In this document: positions 45,794 to 54,285 of the stretch, in pieces | Numbering within the stretch: position 1 is the stretch's first letter | Layout: each line of letters starts with the position of its first letter | From: Pirellulales bacterium | GTDB taxonomy: Bacteria > Planctomycetota > Planctomycetia > Pirellulales > JAICIG01 | Assembly (NCBI GenBank): GCA_035533075.1 | Contig: DATLUO010000130.1 | Location: 1 to 64,000 of the forward strand | Length of the DNA stretch: 64,000 nt | Direction: 5' to 3' | The notes under the pieces: model-generated | Seen by the model: the letters and a program-made list of their open reading frames with translations, nothing else | Told to the model about the DNA's origin: nothing | Databases searched by the model: none | Translations under genes and position numbers: made by a program

Positions 45794-47151
45794 TTTTCCA
45801 CAATTCGCACGTTCGTCGACAGAAAATACGGCACGCGGTCGGTAGCGAAGACGGCTTCGCCGAAGATGGCCTGCAATCCCTTTTGAGGGAGCGGCAACAC
45901 AAATTCGTGGCCATCGCCGCTCGCTTCCATCGGCTGACTCGACCAGCGGGCCTCGCGGAAGTCGCGCGTGGGCGATTCGGCCAGCCAGGCCGAGACGCGC
46001 TGCGGGGGTTCGCTCGACGTGACCCGCAACCGCAGCTTGCCGGGCTCGTCGATGAACTTCCAATCGAGATCGGCCAACTTCAGCTCGCCCGCCGCCTGCC
46101 GGTGCAAGGCGGTGACCGTGCCCAGCGTGCGCTCGCGATCGTTCAACCCGTGACCCTGATTGGGAACGTACAAGACGTACTTCTTGCCCGTCAGGTCGGC
46201 CCAGTAGAGATTGAGTGCGTCGAGCGGCCAATAGCGGTCGTTCGTGCCGAGCAGAATCAGCTTCGGCTGGTCGATGAGATGACGATAGCTGTAGGGATCG
46301 ACGATCGACACCAGCCGCTGGCCGCGGGGCGTGGCCAGGAGCAGGTGCAGGCCGCGCTGGGTGTAGTCGCGAATTTGCTCCGAAGGTTTGCCCCAGCTCG
46401 CAAGCTGGTGCGGCATCTGCTTGGGCAGGTTGAGCGTGTCGATCACGGCGGGCGCCAGGGCGGTGACGCGGCGATCGACCGCGGCGGTGAGCCAGGTGGT
46501 CCAGCCGCGCTTCGAGGCGCCGGTGACCGTGAACTCGTCGACGTCGAGCGACCATTCCTGTTTGGCGAACTGTCCGATGGCGTCCATGCCCGCCACCGCG
46601 CTCTTGACCATCGGCAGCAACAAGGGCCAAGTGGCGTCGTCGGTTTTGACGAACTGCGTGAAGGTGTGCGAGATCAAGGCGTCTTCGCGCATGCCGTGAA
46701 GCGGCTGGTGCGGCACCTGCAACAGCACGGCGAGCGGCGTGCCCGTGTTCTCGGCCACCGCGGCGTACATCGCCGCCTGTCCCGGCACTTCTTCGCCGGC
46801 CGCCGGCGGCTGTTCGAGTTCGGGCTTCCAGTTTCCGCCGCCGATGACCAAGAGTGCCCGGCCGCCGTCGCGGAGCTTCTTGGGCTTGAGCACGAAGAGC
46901 TGGTGTTTCCAGGCGTGGTCTCGCCAGGTCTGCGAGGTGAGTGTCAGCTCGCACCACGTGCCCTGCGGAATCTCGCCGCGTCGCCGCACGGTCCAGGCGA
47001 AGCTCTGGTCGGGCGTTTCCACGTAATCGGCCAGGGCACCCTTGGTCTTTGTGGTGTCGGCCTTCGCGGCCGTTTCGTCGGCCGAAGCCGGTGCGGCCAT
47101 AAGCGCGAAGGCGGCCAAGAGCAGTTCGAGATATAAAGCGTGCTTCATCAT
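45790..47151 (-). CDS. PhoPQ-activated pathogenicity-related (PqaA-type) hydrolase
   Basis: 453 aa; ATG 47151 or, with better spacing from GAGGA, ATG 47148. Signal peptide (LELLLAAFALMAAPASA). Features: ALADYVETPDQSFAWTVRRRGEIPQGTWCELTLTSQTWRD, then the alpha/beta-hydrolase nucleophile elbow VTGASKRGWTTWL, then LLGTNDRYWPLDALNLYWADL and PNQGHGLND with the catalytic Asp/His candidates. An exported serine hydrolase of unknown substrate, common in planctomycetes. Its stop codon is in a repeat end. Confidence 0.88.
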   Translation of the reverse strand: MMKHALYLELLLAAFALMAAPASADETAAKADTTKTKGALADYVETPDQSFAWTVRRRGEIPQGTWCELTLTSQTWRDHAWKHQLFVLKPKKLRDGGRALLVIGGGNWKPELEQPPAAGEEVPGQAAMYAAVAENTGTPLAVLLQVPHQPLHGMREDALISHTFTQFVKTDDATWPLLLPMVKSAVAGMDAIGQFAKQEWSLDVDEFTVTGASKRGWTTWLTAAVDRRVTALAPAVIDTLNLPKQMPHQLASWGKPSEQIRDYTQRGLHLLLATPRGQRLVSIVDPYSYRHLIDQPKLILLGTNDRYWPLDALNLYWADLTGKKYVLYVPNQGHGLNDRERTLGTVTALHRQAAGELKLADLDWKFIDEPGKLRLRVTSSEPPQRVSAWLAESPTRDFREARWSSQPMEASGDGHEFVLPLPQKGLQAIFGEAVFATDRVPYFLSTNVRIVEK

Positions 47152-47320
47152 TCCTCGTGGCGAGCGGGATGCGTCAGCTTCCCGGTAAGGGTAGTTGTGA
47201 TTGGAATACTCAATTAGACTCGCCGGCCTTCCGCGAGGCAACCTCGGCGGTGGCAATCGCCTCGCCCCTTGATACACTTGAAGAAGCTGAACCCCCCAAC
47301 GCCGAACCTCCAAGACTCCA

Positions 47321-47563
47321 ATGAGAGCTGACGCCGTTCGCACCGAAGTTATCCGCATGGTCCGCCAGGCCCCGTTCCGTCCCTTTGTTCTCAGCATGGA
47401 GAACAGCGACCGCGTCACCATCGGTCATCCCGAGAACATTGCATTTGAGCCCGAAGGGGAATCGCTGGATTTTTATGTGATTGCTGGCGGCATTCGGCTG
47501 TTCGCCACTTTCAATGCCGTGGCGAGCGTGGCGATGGCCGATTCGATCGAGCATTTGGCGTAA
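47321..47563 (+). CDS. small planctomycete-type hypothetical protein, 80 aa
   Basis: APFRPFVLSMENSDRVTIGHPENIAFEPEG is the typical F-x-P-F...HPE pattern of a small family seen repeatedly in planctomycetes. It is soluble and beta-rich. No recognised function. It lies 33 nt upstream of the DUF1549/DUF1553 gene on the same strand and may be cotranscribed. Confidence 0.65.
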   Translation: MRADAVRTEVIRMVRQAPFRPFVLSMENSDRVTIGHPENIAFEPEGESLDFYVIAGGIRLFATFNAVASVAMADSIEHLA

Positions 47564-47596
47564 CGTGGCAATCGCGAACAACGGCTTCGGTCAGCC

Positions 47597-50500
47597 ATGC
47601 AAAATGTACTCGGCATGATCCGTCTTACCATCTGGTCGTCGGCCATCGTCAGCGTGAGCTGGCCGGCGGCGACCGCCCGCGCTGAAGACCCCGCTCGGCC
47701 GATTGAATTCAATCGCGATATCCGGCCCATCCTGTCAGACAACTGCTTCCAGTGCCACGGGCCTGACCGCGCACAACGCAAGGCCGACCTGCGGCTCGAC
47801 CTACAAGCCGAAGCCCTGGCCGAGCGCGACGGCGGCCGTCCGATCGTGCCGGGCAACGCCGCCGCCAGCGAGCTGCTGCGGCGAATGACCACGGCCGATG
47901 CCGATGAACGAATGCCCCCCGCCGACAGCAAGCGCCGGCCGACCGCCCAGCAGATCGAACTCCTCCGGCGCTGGATCGAGCAGGGCGCGCCGTGGCAAGC
48001 GCATTGGTCGCTCATTCCGCCCCAGCGGCCCGCCGTGCCGACGCTCAACGAGAGCGACGGGCCTGCCAGTCCGATCGACGCCTTCATTCTCGCACGGCTC
48101 CGGCGCGAGGGCCTTCACCACTCGCCGCCCGCCGACAAAACAACCTTGCTGCGCCGCGTCACGCTCGATTTGACCGGCCTGCCGCCGGCCCCCGCGGAAG
48201 TCGATGCTTTTCTCGCCGACGACGCACCCGACGCTTACGAGCGGGTCGTCGATCGACTGCTCGCTTCGCCGCGTTTCGGTGAACGCATGGCGGCACGCTG
48301 GCTGGATGGCGCCCGGTATGCCGACACGAACGGCTATCAGAGCGACGGCGAGCGGATCATGTGGCGCTGGCGCGACTGGGTGATTGAAGCCTTCAACCGC
48401 AAGCTGCCGTTCGATCAATTCACCGTCGAGCAGCTTGCCGGCGACCTGTTGCCCGGTTGCACCCTCGATCAGCGGATCGCCACCGGCTTCAACCGCAACC
48501 ATCGCGGCAACGCGGAAGGCGGCATCGTGCCGGAAGAGTACGCCGTGGAGTATGTGGTCGACCGCGTGGATACGACGGGCACCGTCTGGCTGGGTCTGAC
48601 GCTCGGCTGCGCCCGCTGCCACGACCACAAGTTCGATCCCTTCAGTCAGCGCGATTACTACCGGCTGTTTGCCTACTTCAACAACGTGCCGGAGCGCGGC
48701 AAGGCGGTCAAGTACGGCAACTCGCCGCCCGTCGCGCTCTCGCCGACCCGCGACCAGCAGGCCGGCCTCCAATCGCTCGAACGGCAGCTTGCCGCGGCCG
48801 AGGAGTCGTTCGCCAAGCTGGCAGACCCACTCGCCACCGGCCAGCAGGCGTGGGAGCAGTCGCTCGTGGGCGGCCCGCCGCTCGATTGGACGCTTACCGA
48901 GGGTCTGGTGGCGGCCTATTCCTTCGACGGCGATCTGCTGAATCGTGTCGACGCGCAAAAGAGCGGCCGCATCGTCGACGGTGCCGAGCAGTTCGCCGCG
49001 GGACGCACCGGGCAAGCGGTGCAATTCGACGGCCGCAGGTTCGTCGAGGCCGGCGATCTCGCGCCATTCGGCTTTTACGACAAGTTTACGCTTTCGGCCT
49101 GGGTGCGGCTGGGCGACGACCCCCGCGGCACCATCGTGTCGCGAATGACCGATGCGACGCAGGCCGATGGTTATTACCTGACCGCGGACGGCGGCAGAAT
49201 TCAGCTCAACCTCGTCAAACGCTGGCTCGACGATGCCCTGCGTGTGGAGACGCAGCGCAGGCTCATCCCCGGCCGGTGGCACCACGTCGCCGCCACCTAC
49301 GACGGCTCTCGCGTGGCGTCCGGCATTCACATCTACATCGACGGAGAGGCCGAACCGCTCAACGTGCCGCTCGACGATCTGAATCAGTCGTTCGACACCA
49401 AGCAGCCGCTGCGCATCGGCGGGGGCGGTGGAAGCGACGGACGGTTTCGCGGCGCGCTCGACGACGTGCGCGTGTACCGCCGCGCGCTCGACGCCGACGA
49501 GGTGCGGGTGGTCGCCACGGTCGAAACGATCGGCGACATCGCCGCCATGGCGCCCGAGCACCGGCCCACCGGCATGACGCTCAAAATTCGCGCCTGCTTT
49601 CTGAACGAGGCCGCGCCGCCAGCGATTCGCGACGCATGGCGGCAGGTGGTTGAGCTTGGGAACCAGCGCACCGCCATGATCGAATCGTTCCCCACGACGA
49701 TGGTCATGCAAGAGTCGCCGCAGCCCCGCCCGACGCACCTGCTCGTTCGCGGGCAATACGACCGGCCGGGCGACGCCCTCTCTGCCGGCGTGCCCGCCAG
49801 CCTGCCGCCGCTTGCCGACGGCTTGCCGAACAACCGGCTCGGCCTGGCGCGTTGGTTGGTCGGTCCGACCAACCCGCTCACGGCCCGCGTGGCCGTCAAT
49901 CGCCTTTGGCAGATGCTGTTCGGCACGGGGCTGGTGAAGACGGTGGACGACTTCGGCGCGCAAGGCGAACCGCCTTCGCACCCGGAATTGCTCGACTGGC
50001 TGGCCACCGAGTTCGTCGCCATGGGCTGGGACGTGAAAGCGATGCTCCGCCAACTGGTCACGAGTGCCACGTATCGGCAATCGTCCAAGGTATCGCCGGA
50101 GCGGTTGGCGCGCGATCCCGACAATCGCTGGTTGGCGCGGGGGCCGCGGTATCGGTTGTCGGCGGAGATGGTCCGCGACCAGGCCCTGGCCGCCGGCGGC
50201 CTGCTGGTCGAGCGGCTGGGTGGGCCGTCGGTCAGGCCCTATCAGCCCGAAGGCCTCTGGAACGACTTGTCGGGCGTCGACTACGTGCAGGACCACGGCG
50301 AAAAGCTCTATCGCCGCGGGTTGTACGTCTTCTGGAAGCGGACGGTGGCGCCGCCCGTGATGGTCACGTTCGACGCCGCCGGCCGCGAGACGTGCATCGT
50401 GCGCGAGACGCGGACCAACACGCCGCTGCAAGCGCTGACTTTGTTGAACGAGGTCAGCCTTGTCGAAGCGGCCCGCGGCCTGGCCGAACGGGCAATGCAG

Positions 50501-50764
50501 GTGGCCGAGTCGCCGCCGCGGCGAATCGAATGGATGTTCCGCCTCGTCACCGCCCGGCTGCCCAGCGCCACGGAGCTCGACACTCTGTTGCGCGGCTGGC
50601 AGCGGCACGCGGAACACTATCGGACGCACGCGGAAGCCGCCGCGGCCGCCATCAAGATCGGTGAATCGCGGCCGGATGCCGCGCTGGACGCGGCGCAACT
50701 GGCGGCCTACATGGCGGTGGCCGGGGTGATCTTGAACCTGGACGAGGCGGTAACGAAGCAATAG
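47597..50764 (+). CDS. PSCyt1/DUF1549/DUF1553 (PSD1) protein with LamG-like insert
   Basis: 1055 aa; start may also be ATG at codon 7. Signal peptide, then a PSCyt1 cytochrome c-like domain with CFQCHGPD (~residue 50) and MPP. DUF1549 follows (DAFILARLRREGL...LTLGCARCHDHKFDP). A LamG/concanavalin-like insert runs at ~430-650 (GLVAAYSFDGDLLNRV; FTLSAWVRLGDDPRGTIVSR). DUF1553 ends it (GLARWLVGPTNPLTARVAVNRLWQMLFGTGLVKTVDDFGAQGEPPSHPELLDWLA). Very large families in planctomycetes, tied to polysaccharide use by context. The usual DUF1501 partner gene does not follow. Confidence 0.95.
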   Translation: MQNVLGMIRLTIWSSAIVSVSWPAATARAEDPARPIEFNRDIRPILSDNCFQCHGPDRAQRKADLRLDLQAEALAERDGGRPIVPGNAAASELLRRMTTADADERMPPADSKRRPTAQQIELLRRWIEQGAPWQAHWSLIPPQRPAVPTLNESDGPASPIDAFILARLRREGLHHSPPADKTTLLRRVTLDLTGLPPAPAEVDAFLADDAPDAYERVVDRLLASPRFGERMAARWLDGARYADTNGYQSDGERIMWRWRDWVIEAFNRKLPFDQFTVEQLAGDLLPGCTLDQRIATGFNRNHRGNAEGGIVPEEYAVEYVVDRVDTTGTVWLGLTLGCARCHDHKFDPFSQRDYYRLFAYFNNVPERGKAVKYGNSPPVALSPTRDQQAGLQSLERQLAAAEESFAKLADPLATGQQAWEQSLVGGPPLDWTLTEGLVAAYSFDGDLLNRVDAQKSGRIVDGAEQFAAGRTGQAVQFDGRRFVEAGDLAPFGFYDKFTLSAWVRLGDDPRGTIVSRMTDATQADGYYLTADGGRIQLNLVKRWLDDALRVETQRRLIPGRWHHVAATYDGSRVASGIHIYIDGEAEPLNVPLDDLNQSFDTKQPLRIGGGGGSDGRFRGALDDVRVYRRALDADEVRVVATVETIGDIAAMAPEHRPTGMTLKIRACFLNEAAPPAIRDAWRQVVELGNQRTAMIESFPTTMVMQESPQPRPTHLLVRGQYDRPGDALSAGVPASLPPLADGLPNNRLGLARWLVGPTNPLTARVAVNRLWQMLFGTGLVKTVDDFGAQGEPPSHPELLDWLATEFVAMGWDVKAMLRQLVTSATYRQSSKVSPERLARDPDNRWLARGPRYRLSAEMVRDQALAAGGLLVERLGGPSVRPYQPEGLWNDLSGVDYVQDHGEKLYRRGLYVFWKRTVAPPVMVTFDAAGRETCIVRETRTNTPLQALTLLNEVSLVEAARGLAERAMQVAESPPRRIEWMFRLVTARLPSATELDTLLRGWQRHAEHYRTHAEAAAAAIKIGESRPDAALDAAQLAAYMAVAGVILNLDEAVTKQ

Positions 50765-50768
50765 GCAC

Positions 50769-51614
50769 ATGGTCCGCGCAAACAGGCAACTTATCACCGA
50801 ATACCAACGGCTCTTGACGGCGAACGAGTCGCTGGCGAGCGTCAAGCGAGCGATCAAGCTCGTTTGGCACGTTCTCGGGGCACGCGTCCGGCCGACGGCC
50901 AATGGCTTCGTTTGCGAGTTGTTTAACGCCGAATGCGCCGAGGTTGACGAACAGCTTCGGCAGGCCATCGAACGGTTAGGGCCGCTTGGAGTTCCCGCGG
51001 ACCGCAAAGTCGGCGGCCGCGCACATTCGCGAAGTTCTGAACAACAGAAGCTGCGGGCCGTGGTCCGCGAAACGGAAGTTGCCCTTACGCTGGCTCCCAC
51101 GGTCGCCTCAATGCCGGAGAAGGGACTCGGCGAAACAAGTTTATCGCTGCTGATGGATTCGTGCATGTTGTTGGCCCACCACGCTTACTTCGCACTGCTG
51201 CCGAAGCTCGATGAAGTGCTGCTAGCCAGCGAACGTGACGCGTTTCTTTCCGGGTTTCGGCAGTTCGCCGAATCGCAGACGCGTGCCTGCGACCGCTTTG
51301 CCCTGTTAGCGCTCTACTTCGATGCGGTCGATGCGCCACAAGACGCAAGCGACGCCCGCAGGGCCGCGCTGGCCGCCACTCCCGCCGACGCTCACGAATT
51401 CATGACGGAGTTGCAGAGCTCGTGGTCGAGTTTGATCGAGCGAGCAATGCCTGGCGAAGCGCTGGAGCTGCTGCTGGACAATTACCCAAGAGTGCCACGG
51501 CGCGATCTCGACGAGGTGAACGAGTTGATTCGACAGACGTTCCGGCATCAAAAGGCCGCGTCGAACGGCCATTCCGGCCCGCGCGAGAGCCGCGCGAAGC
51601 GACGAAGTCATTGA
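50769..51614 (+). CDS. hypothetical protein, 281 aa
   Basis: ATG 4 nt after the DUF1549/1553 stop, so cotranscribed. Soluble, helix-rich, no signal peptide: RLLTANESLASVKRAIKLVWHVLGA near the start, then TSLSLLMDSCMLLAHHAYFALLPKLDEVL and RACDRFALLALYFDAVDAPQDASDARRAAL. Basic tail. Unknown family. The helical repeats could be TPR-like, but no clear repeat register is visible. Convergent with the FtsX gene 30 nt away. Confidence 0.6.
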   Translation: MVRANRQLITEYQRLLTANESLASVKRAIKLVWHVLGARVRPTANGFVCELFNAECAEVDEQLRQAIERLGPLGVPADRKVGGRAHSRSSEQQKLRAVVRETEVALTLAPTVASMPEKGLGETSLSLLMDSCMLLAHHAYFALLPKLDEVLLASERDAFLSGFRQFAESQTRACDRFALLALYFDAVDAPQDASDARRAALAATPADAHEFMTELQSSWSSLIERAMPGEALELLLDNYPRVPRRDLDEVNELIRQTFRHQKAASNGHSGPRESRAKRRSH

Positions 51615-51643
51615 AGCCGAAGTCTTCGTGGTCGAGCAGGGAA

Positions 51644-54022
51644 TCATTCTTTGGTCTTCATTGCTTCCAACCAGTCCATACGGAAAATGGCGCGCTGCAC
51701 GACGGCATGCGCCACCAACGCGAAAACGCCGCCGATGACAAACGTCGCCAGGCAACTTTGAGTCGGGTCGACCACCGGTATGCGGAAAAGATCCGTGTCG
51801 TAGGCCACCGTAATGCCCCAATTCAAGAGATAGCCCAGCGGCATGCCGGCCAGCGTGCCCAGCGTGTTTACCAGCAGGCTCTCGCGCAGAAAGAGATTCC
51901 CCACCTGCCATTCGGTGTAGCCCAGCACGCGCAACGTGGCCACCTCGCGGCTGCGCTCGGCCAGCCCGATCAGCGACGAGTTGAGCACGCTGCCGAAAAA
52001 AATCACGCCCGCAAACAGCACCAGCAGGCCGATGAACACCCGCTGGTTCTTGATCAGCGTGTCCATGACGTTGGCCACCGCGTCAGCCCGTGAGCTGACC
52101 GATTGCACGCCGGGCAGCCGCTTCAACTCGCGATAGAGCGATAACACCACGTCGCGGCGGGGGTCGATCGCCAACTGCACGCCCGACACCGCCAGCTCCT
52201 CGTGGACCAGCCGGCTGAGATATTGAATGTCGGCATAGACCGTCAGGCCCATGTAGTTGTCGGCGATGCCCACCACGGGCACGCGGCGCGGCTCGCGCAG
52301 GCCCTTGGTGGGGCGAATCTCGACCAGGTCGCCGCGATCGAGATACAGCAGCTCGGCCAGCTTGCGGCTCATCAGCAGGCCGCTTGCGGGGATGCGCAGC
52401 CGCCGGCCCGCCAGATCGCGCGGCACCGTCAATCGGGCATCGCGGGCCAGGCCCGTGATGCCGCCCTTGTAGGAATGCGGGCCGTTGATGAAGGTGCAGC
52501 CAACGCTCAACATCGGCTCGGCACGGTCGACGCCGGGCAACTGCCGCGCTTCGGTCAGCGCGGCTTCCGACCGCTCGTCTTCGAAGGCCAGGTCGATGTC
52601 GCTCCGCTGCACCTGGAAGAACTGAAAGTCGACCAGGAACCGCGTCGCCTCGACAAGCATCAATGCGTTCACCGACATGCCGGCCCCCATCGCTGCCGCA
52701 AACATGCCGGCCGCCGTGCGGAACCGCTGCCGCACCAGGTTGCGCAGCGTCATCCGCCAGGCGAAGCTCAACGACTTCCAGAAGCGGCCGAAACGCTCCA
52801 GCCAGATCGCGCCACCCTGAGCGGGCGGTTTGGGACGCATGGCCACCGCCGGCTCCAGCCGCAACACGGCCCGCGCTCCGTGAACCGATCCGATCAGGGC
52901 ACAAGCCAGGCTGACCAAGATGCCCTGCACAAAAATGTCGAAGTAGAACTGGTTGTCGAGCGTGGGGAACTCGAAGAACTTGCGGTACAGGCCGGTCATG
53001 CCGAACGAGATCGCATAGCCGAGGCCGCCGCCCAATGCGCCGCCGAGCACGCCGACGGCCAACCCGAACTTGAGAAAGTGGGCGAACACCTGCCGGTCGA
53101 GATAGCCGATGGCCTTGAGTGTGCCCACGATCACCCGCTGCTGCTCGGTCAAACGGGTCATGAGCACATTGAGCACCAGCGCCGCCACCGAGAGGAAGAT
53201 CAGCGGGTCGATCACGCCGAACGCCTTCAGCCCGGAGATCTCGTTGCTCAAAAAACGGTTCGAGGGCTGCTGCGAAAGCGGCACGCTGGTGAACACGCCG
53301 TAGGAATCGAGCAGCAGCTCTGCCCGGCGCATCGTTTCGTCCGGCCGGTCGCGCAACTGCGGCGAGAGCAACCCCAGCACTTGGTTGCACGCGCCGTCGA
53401 AATCGAACACCTCCTCGGCGTAGGAATGTTTGAGATAGAAGACGCCCAGATGTTCCGGGTCGGGCATGATCGAACCCGGCCCGACCAGGTAGGTGAATTC
53501 GCTGCTCATGGCCGTGCCCACGATGAACAGCTCTTGCCGGCGGTTGTTCAAGATCAGGTGAATCCATTGGCCCGGCCCGAGTCCGTGAACGCGGGCGAAC
53601 TTTTCGTTGACGATCACTTCGTTCGACCGCGCGTCGGTGAAGTAGCCGCCCCGCCTGAGCAGCACGTCGTTGATCGTCGGCTCGCGGCGGTCGGGCAGCG
53701 ACAGCACGATGCCGTTGAGCGGCTCGGCGATGCGCTCGATGTCGACCGTGGCGAAAAACTGGATGCGCGGCCGCACTTCGACCACGCCCGGCAGCCTGGC
53801 CACGGCCGCCAGCTCGGAGACGGGCACCTTTTTCACTTCCAGCGAAAAATCGGCCATCCGGCAGTCGGCATAATAGCGGTGCTGGGCCCGCGACAGGTTG
53901 CGGTAAGCGAAGCCGAGCGCCACGTAGCAGGCCACGCCCACGGCCATGATGCTGGTGATGGCCAGCAACAGCCCGCCCGAATGACGCAGGTCGCGCAGCA
54001 GCTTGCGGTCGAGGACGGTCAC
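51644..54022 (-). CDS. ABC permease with two FtsX domains, no adjacent ATPase
   Basis: 792 aa, GTG 54022 with GGAGGATG. Eight or more membrane segments in two FtsX halves: LLLAITSIMAVGVACYVALGFAY, LSVAALVLNVLMTRLTEQQRVIVGTLKAIGYLDRQVF (the first FtsX coupling motif), and the second half MFAAAMGAGMSVNALML ... VLNSSLIGLAERSREVATLRVLGYTEWQVG. Extracytoplasmic MacB_PCD-like domains lie between. Such permeases need a partner ATPase and often an HlyD protein; neither is next to it. A 32-codon ORF sits where they would be expected. Confidence 0.88.
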   Translation of the reverse strand: MTVLDRKLLRDLRHSGGLLLAITSIMAVGVACYVALGFAYRNLSRAQHRYYADCRMADFSLEVKKVPVSELAAVARLPGVVEVRPRIQFFATVDIERIAEPLNGIVLSLPDRREPTINDVLLRRGGYFTDARSNEVIVNEKFARVHGLGPGQWIHLILNNRRQELFIVGTAMSSEFTYLVGPGSIMPDPEHLGVFYLKHSYAEEVFDFDGACNQVLGLLSPQLRDRPDETMRRAELLLDSYGVFTSVPLSQQPSNRFLSNEISGLKAFGVIDPLIFLSVAALVLNVLMTRLTEQQRVIVGTLKAIGYLDRQVFAHFLKFGLAVGVLGGALGGGLGYAISFGMTGLYRKFFEFPTLDNQFYFDIFVQGILVSLACALIGSVHGARAVLRLEPAVAMRPKPPAQGGAIWLERFGRFWKSLSFAWRMTLRNLVRQRFRTAAGMFAAAMGAGMSVNALMLVEATRFLVDFQFFQVQRSDIDLAFEDERSEAALTEARQLPGVDRAEPMLSVGCTFINGPHSYKGGITGLARDARLTVPRDLAGRRLRIPASGLLMSRKLAELLYLDRGDLVEIRPTKGLREPRRVPVVGIADNYMGLTVYADIQYLSRLVHEELAVSGVQLAIDPRRDVVLSLYRELKRLPGVQSVSSRADAVANVMDTLIKNQRVFIGLLVLFAGVIFFGSVLNSSLIGLAERSREVATLRVLGYTEWQVGNLFLRESLLVNTLGTLAGMPLGYLLNWGITVAYDTDLFRIPVVDPTQSCLATFVIGGVFALVAHAVVQRAIFRMDWLEAMKTKE

Positions 54023-54117
54023 GAGACGACATCCTCCGGGGCGACGGGCGGAGCTTCGACCTGGTCCGGCCCTGGAACGGCCGAACTTGCAGAACGCGGC
54101 CCGTTCGAGTTTGCCAT
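54019..54117 (-). CDS. 32-residue leader ORF, possible fused remnant of a lost upstream gene
   Basis: ATG 54117 has GAGGAG 9-10 nt upstream and a promoter behind it. The peptide begins MANSNGPRSASSAVPGPDQV and ends PPVAPEDVVS. Its TGA overlaps the GTG of the permease (GTGA), so translation is coupled. The sequence resembles the polar N- and C-terminal tails of HlyD/ATPase proteins. I infer an internal deletion that joined the start and end of an upstream efflux gene and kept the coupling. A genuine short leader peptide is the alternative. Confidence 0.6.
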   Translation of the reverse strand: MANSNGPRSASSAVPGPDQVEAPPVAPEDVVS

Positions 54118-54140
54118 ATTGTTGCTCCTCGGCTAACGAA

Positions 54141-54169
54141 GTTTGTACTTCCTGCGATGAGACACTGCA
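54141..54169 (-). promoter_or_regulatory. promoter for the leader ORF and FtsX gene
   Basis: On the minus strand, TTGCAG (54164-54169), a 17-nt spacer and TACAAA (54141-54146). The predicted start is ~54134, just upstream of the GAGGAG ribosome site of the 32-codon ORF. Confidence 0.55.
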
Positions 54170-54192
54170 AATCTGCTGGTGGGGCGGTCCGG

Positions 54193-54285
54193 TCAGCGCG
54201 GGCCGCCAGTGATGTAAAAACTTTCGCCGGTGATCCAGGCGTCAGCCTTCTCTTTCAGAAAAAATGGACGGCGCAACGCACCTCG
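54193..54285 (-). pseudogene. 3' remnant of a short-chain dehydrogenase
   Basis: In the minus-strand frame ending at 54193-54195 the sequence reads KEKADAWITGESFYITGGPR, then stop. This is the usual SDR C-terminus and closely parallels the end of the intact SDR at 58200-58952 (SADSAWITGENLYVTGGLR). Upstream of about codon 12 the match is lost. Nothing else of the gene remains between it and the peroxidase-like gene, which ends at 54286. A decayed paralogue. Confidence 0.6.

Noticed and set aside
47801-51166. A 1121-aa minus-strand frame opposite the DUF1549/1553 gene
   Set aside because: Mirror frame; composition is typical of reverse-complemented GC-rich coding sequence.
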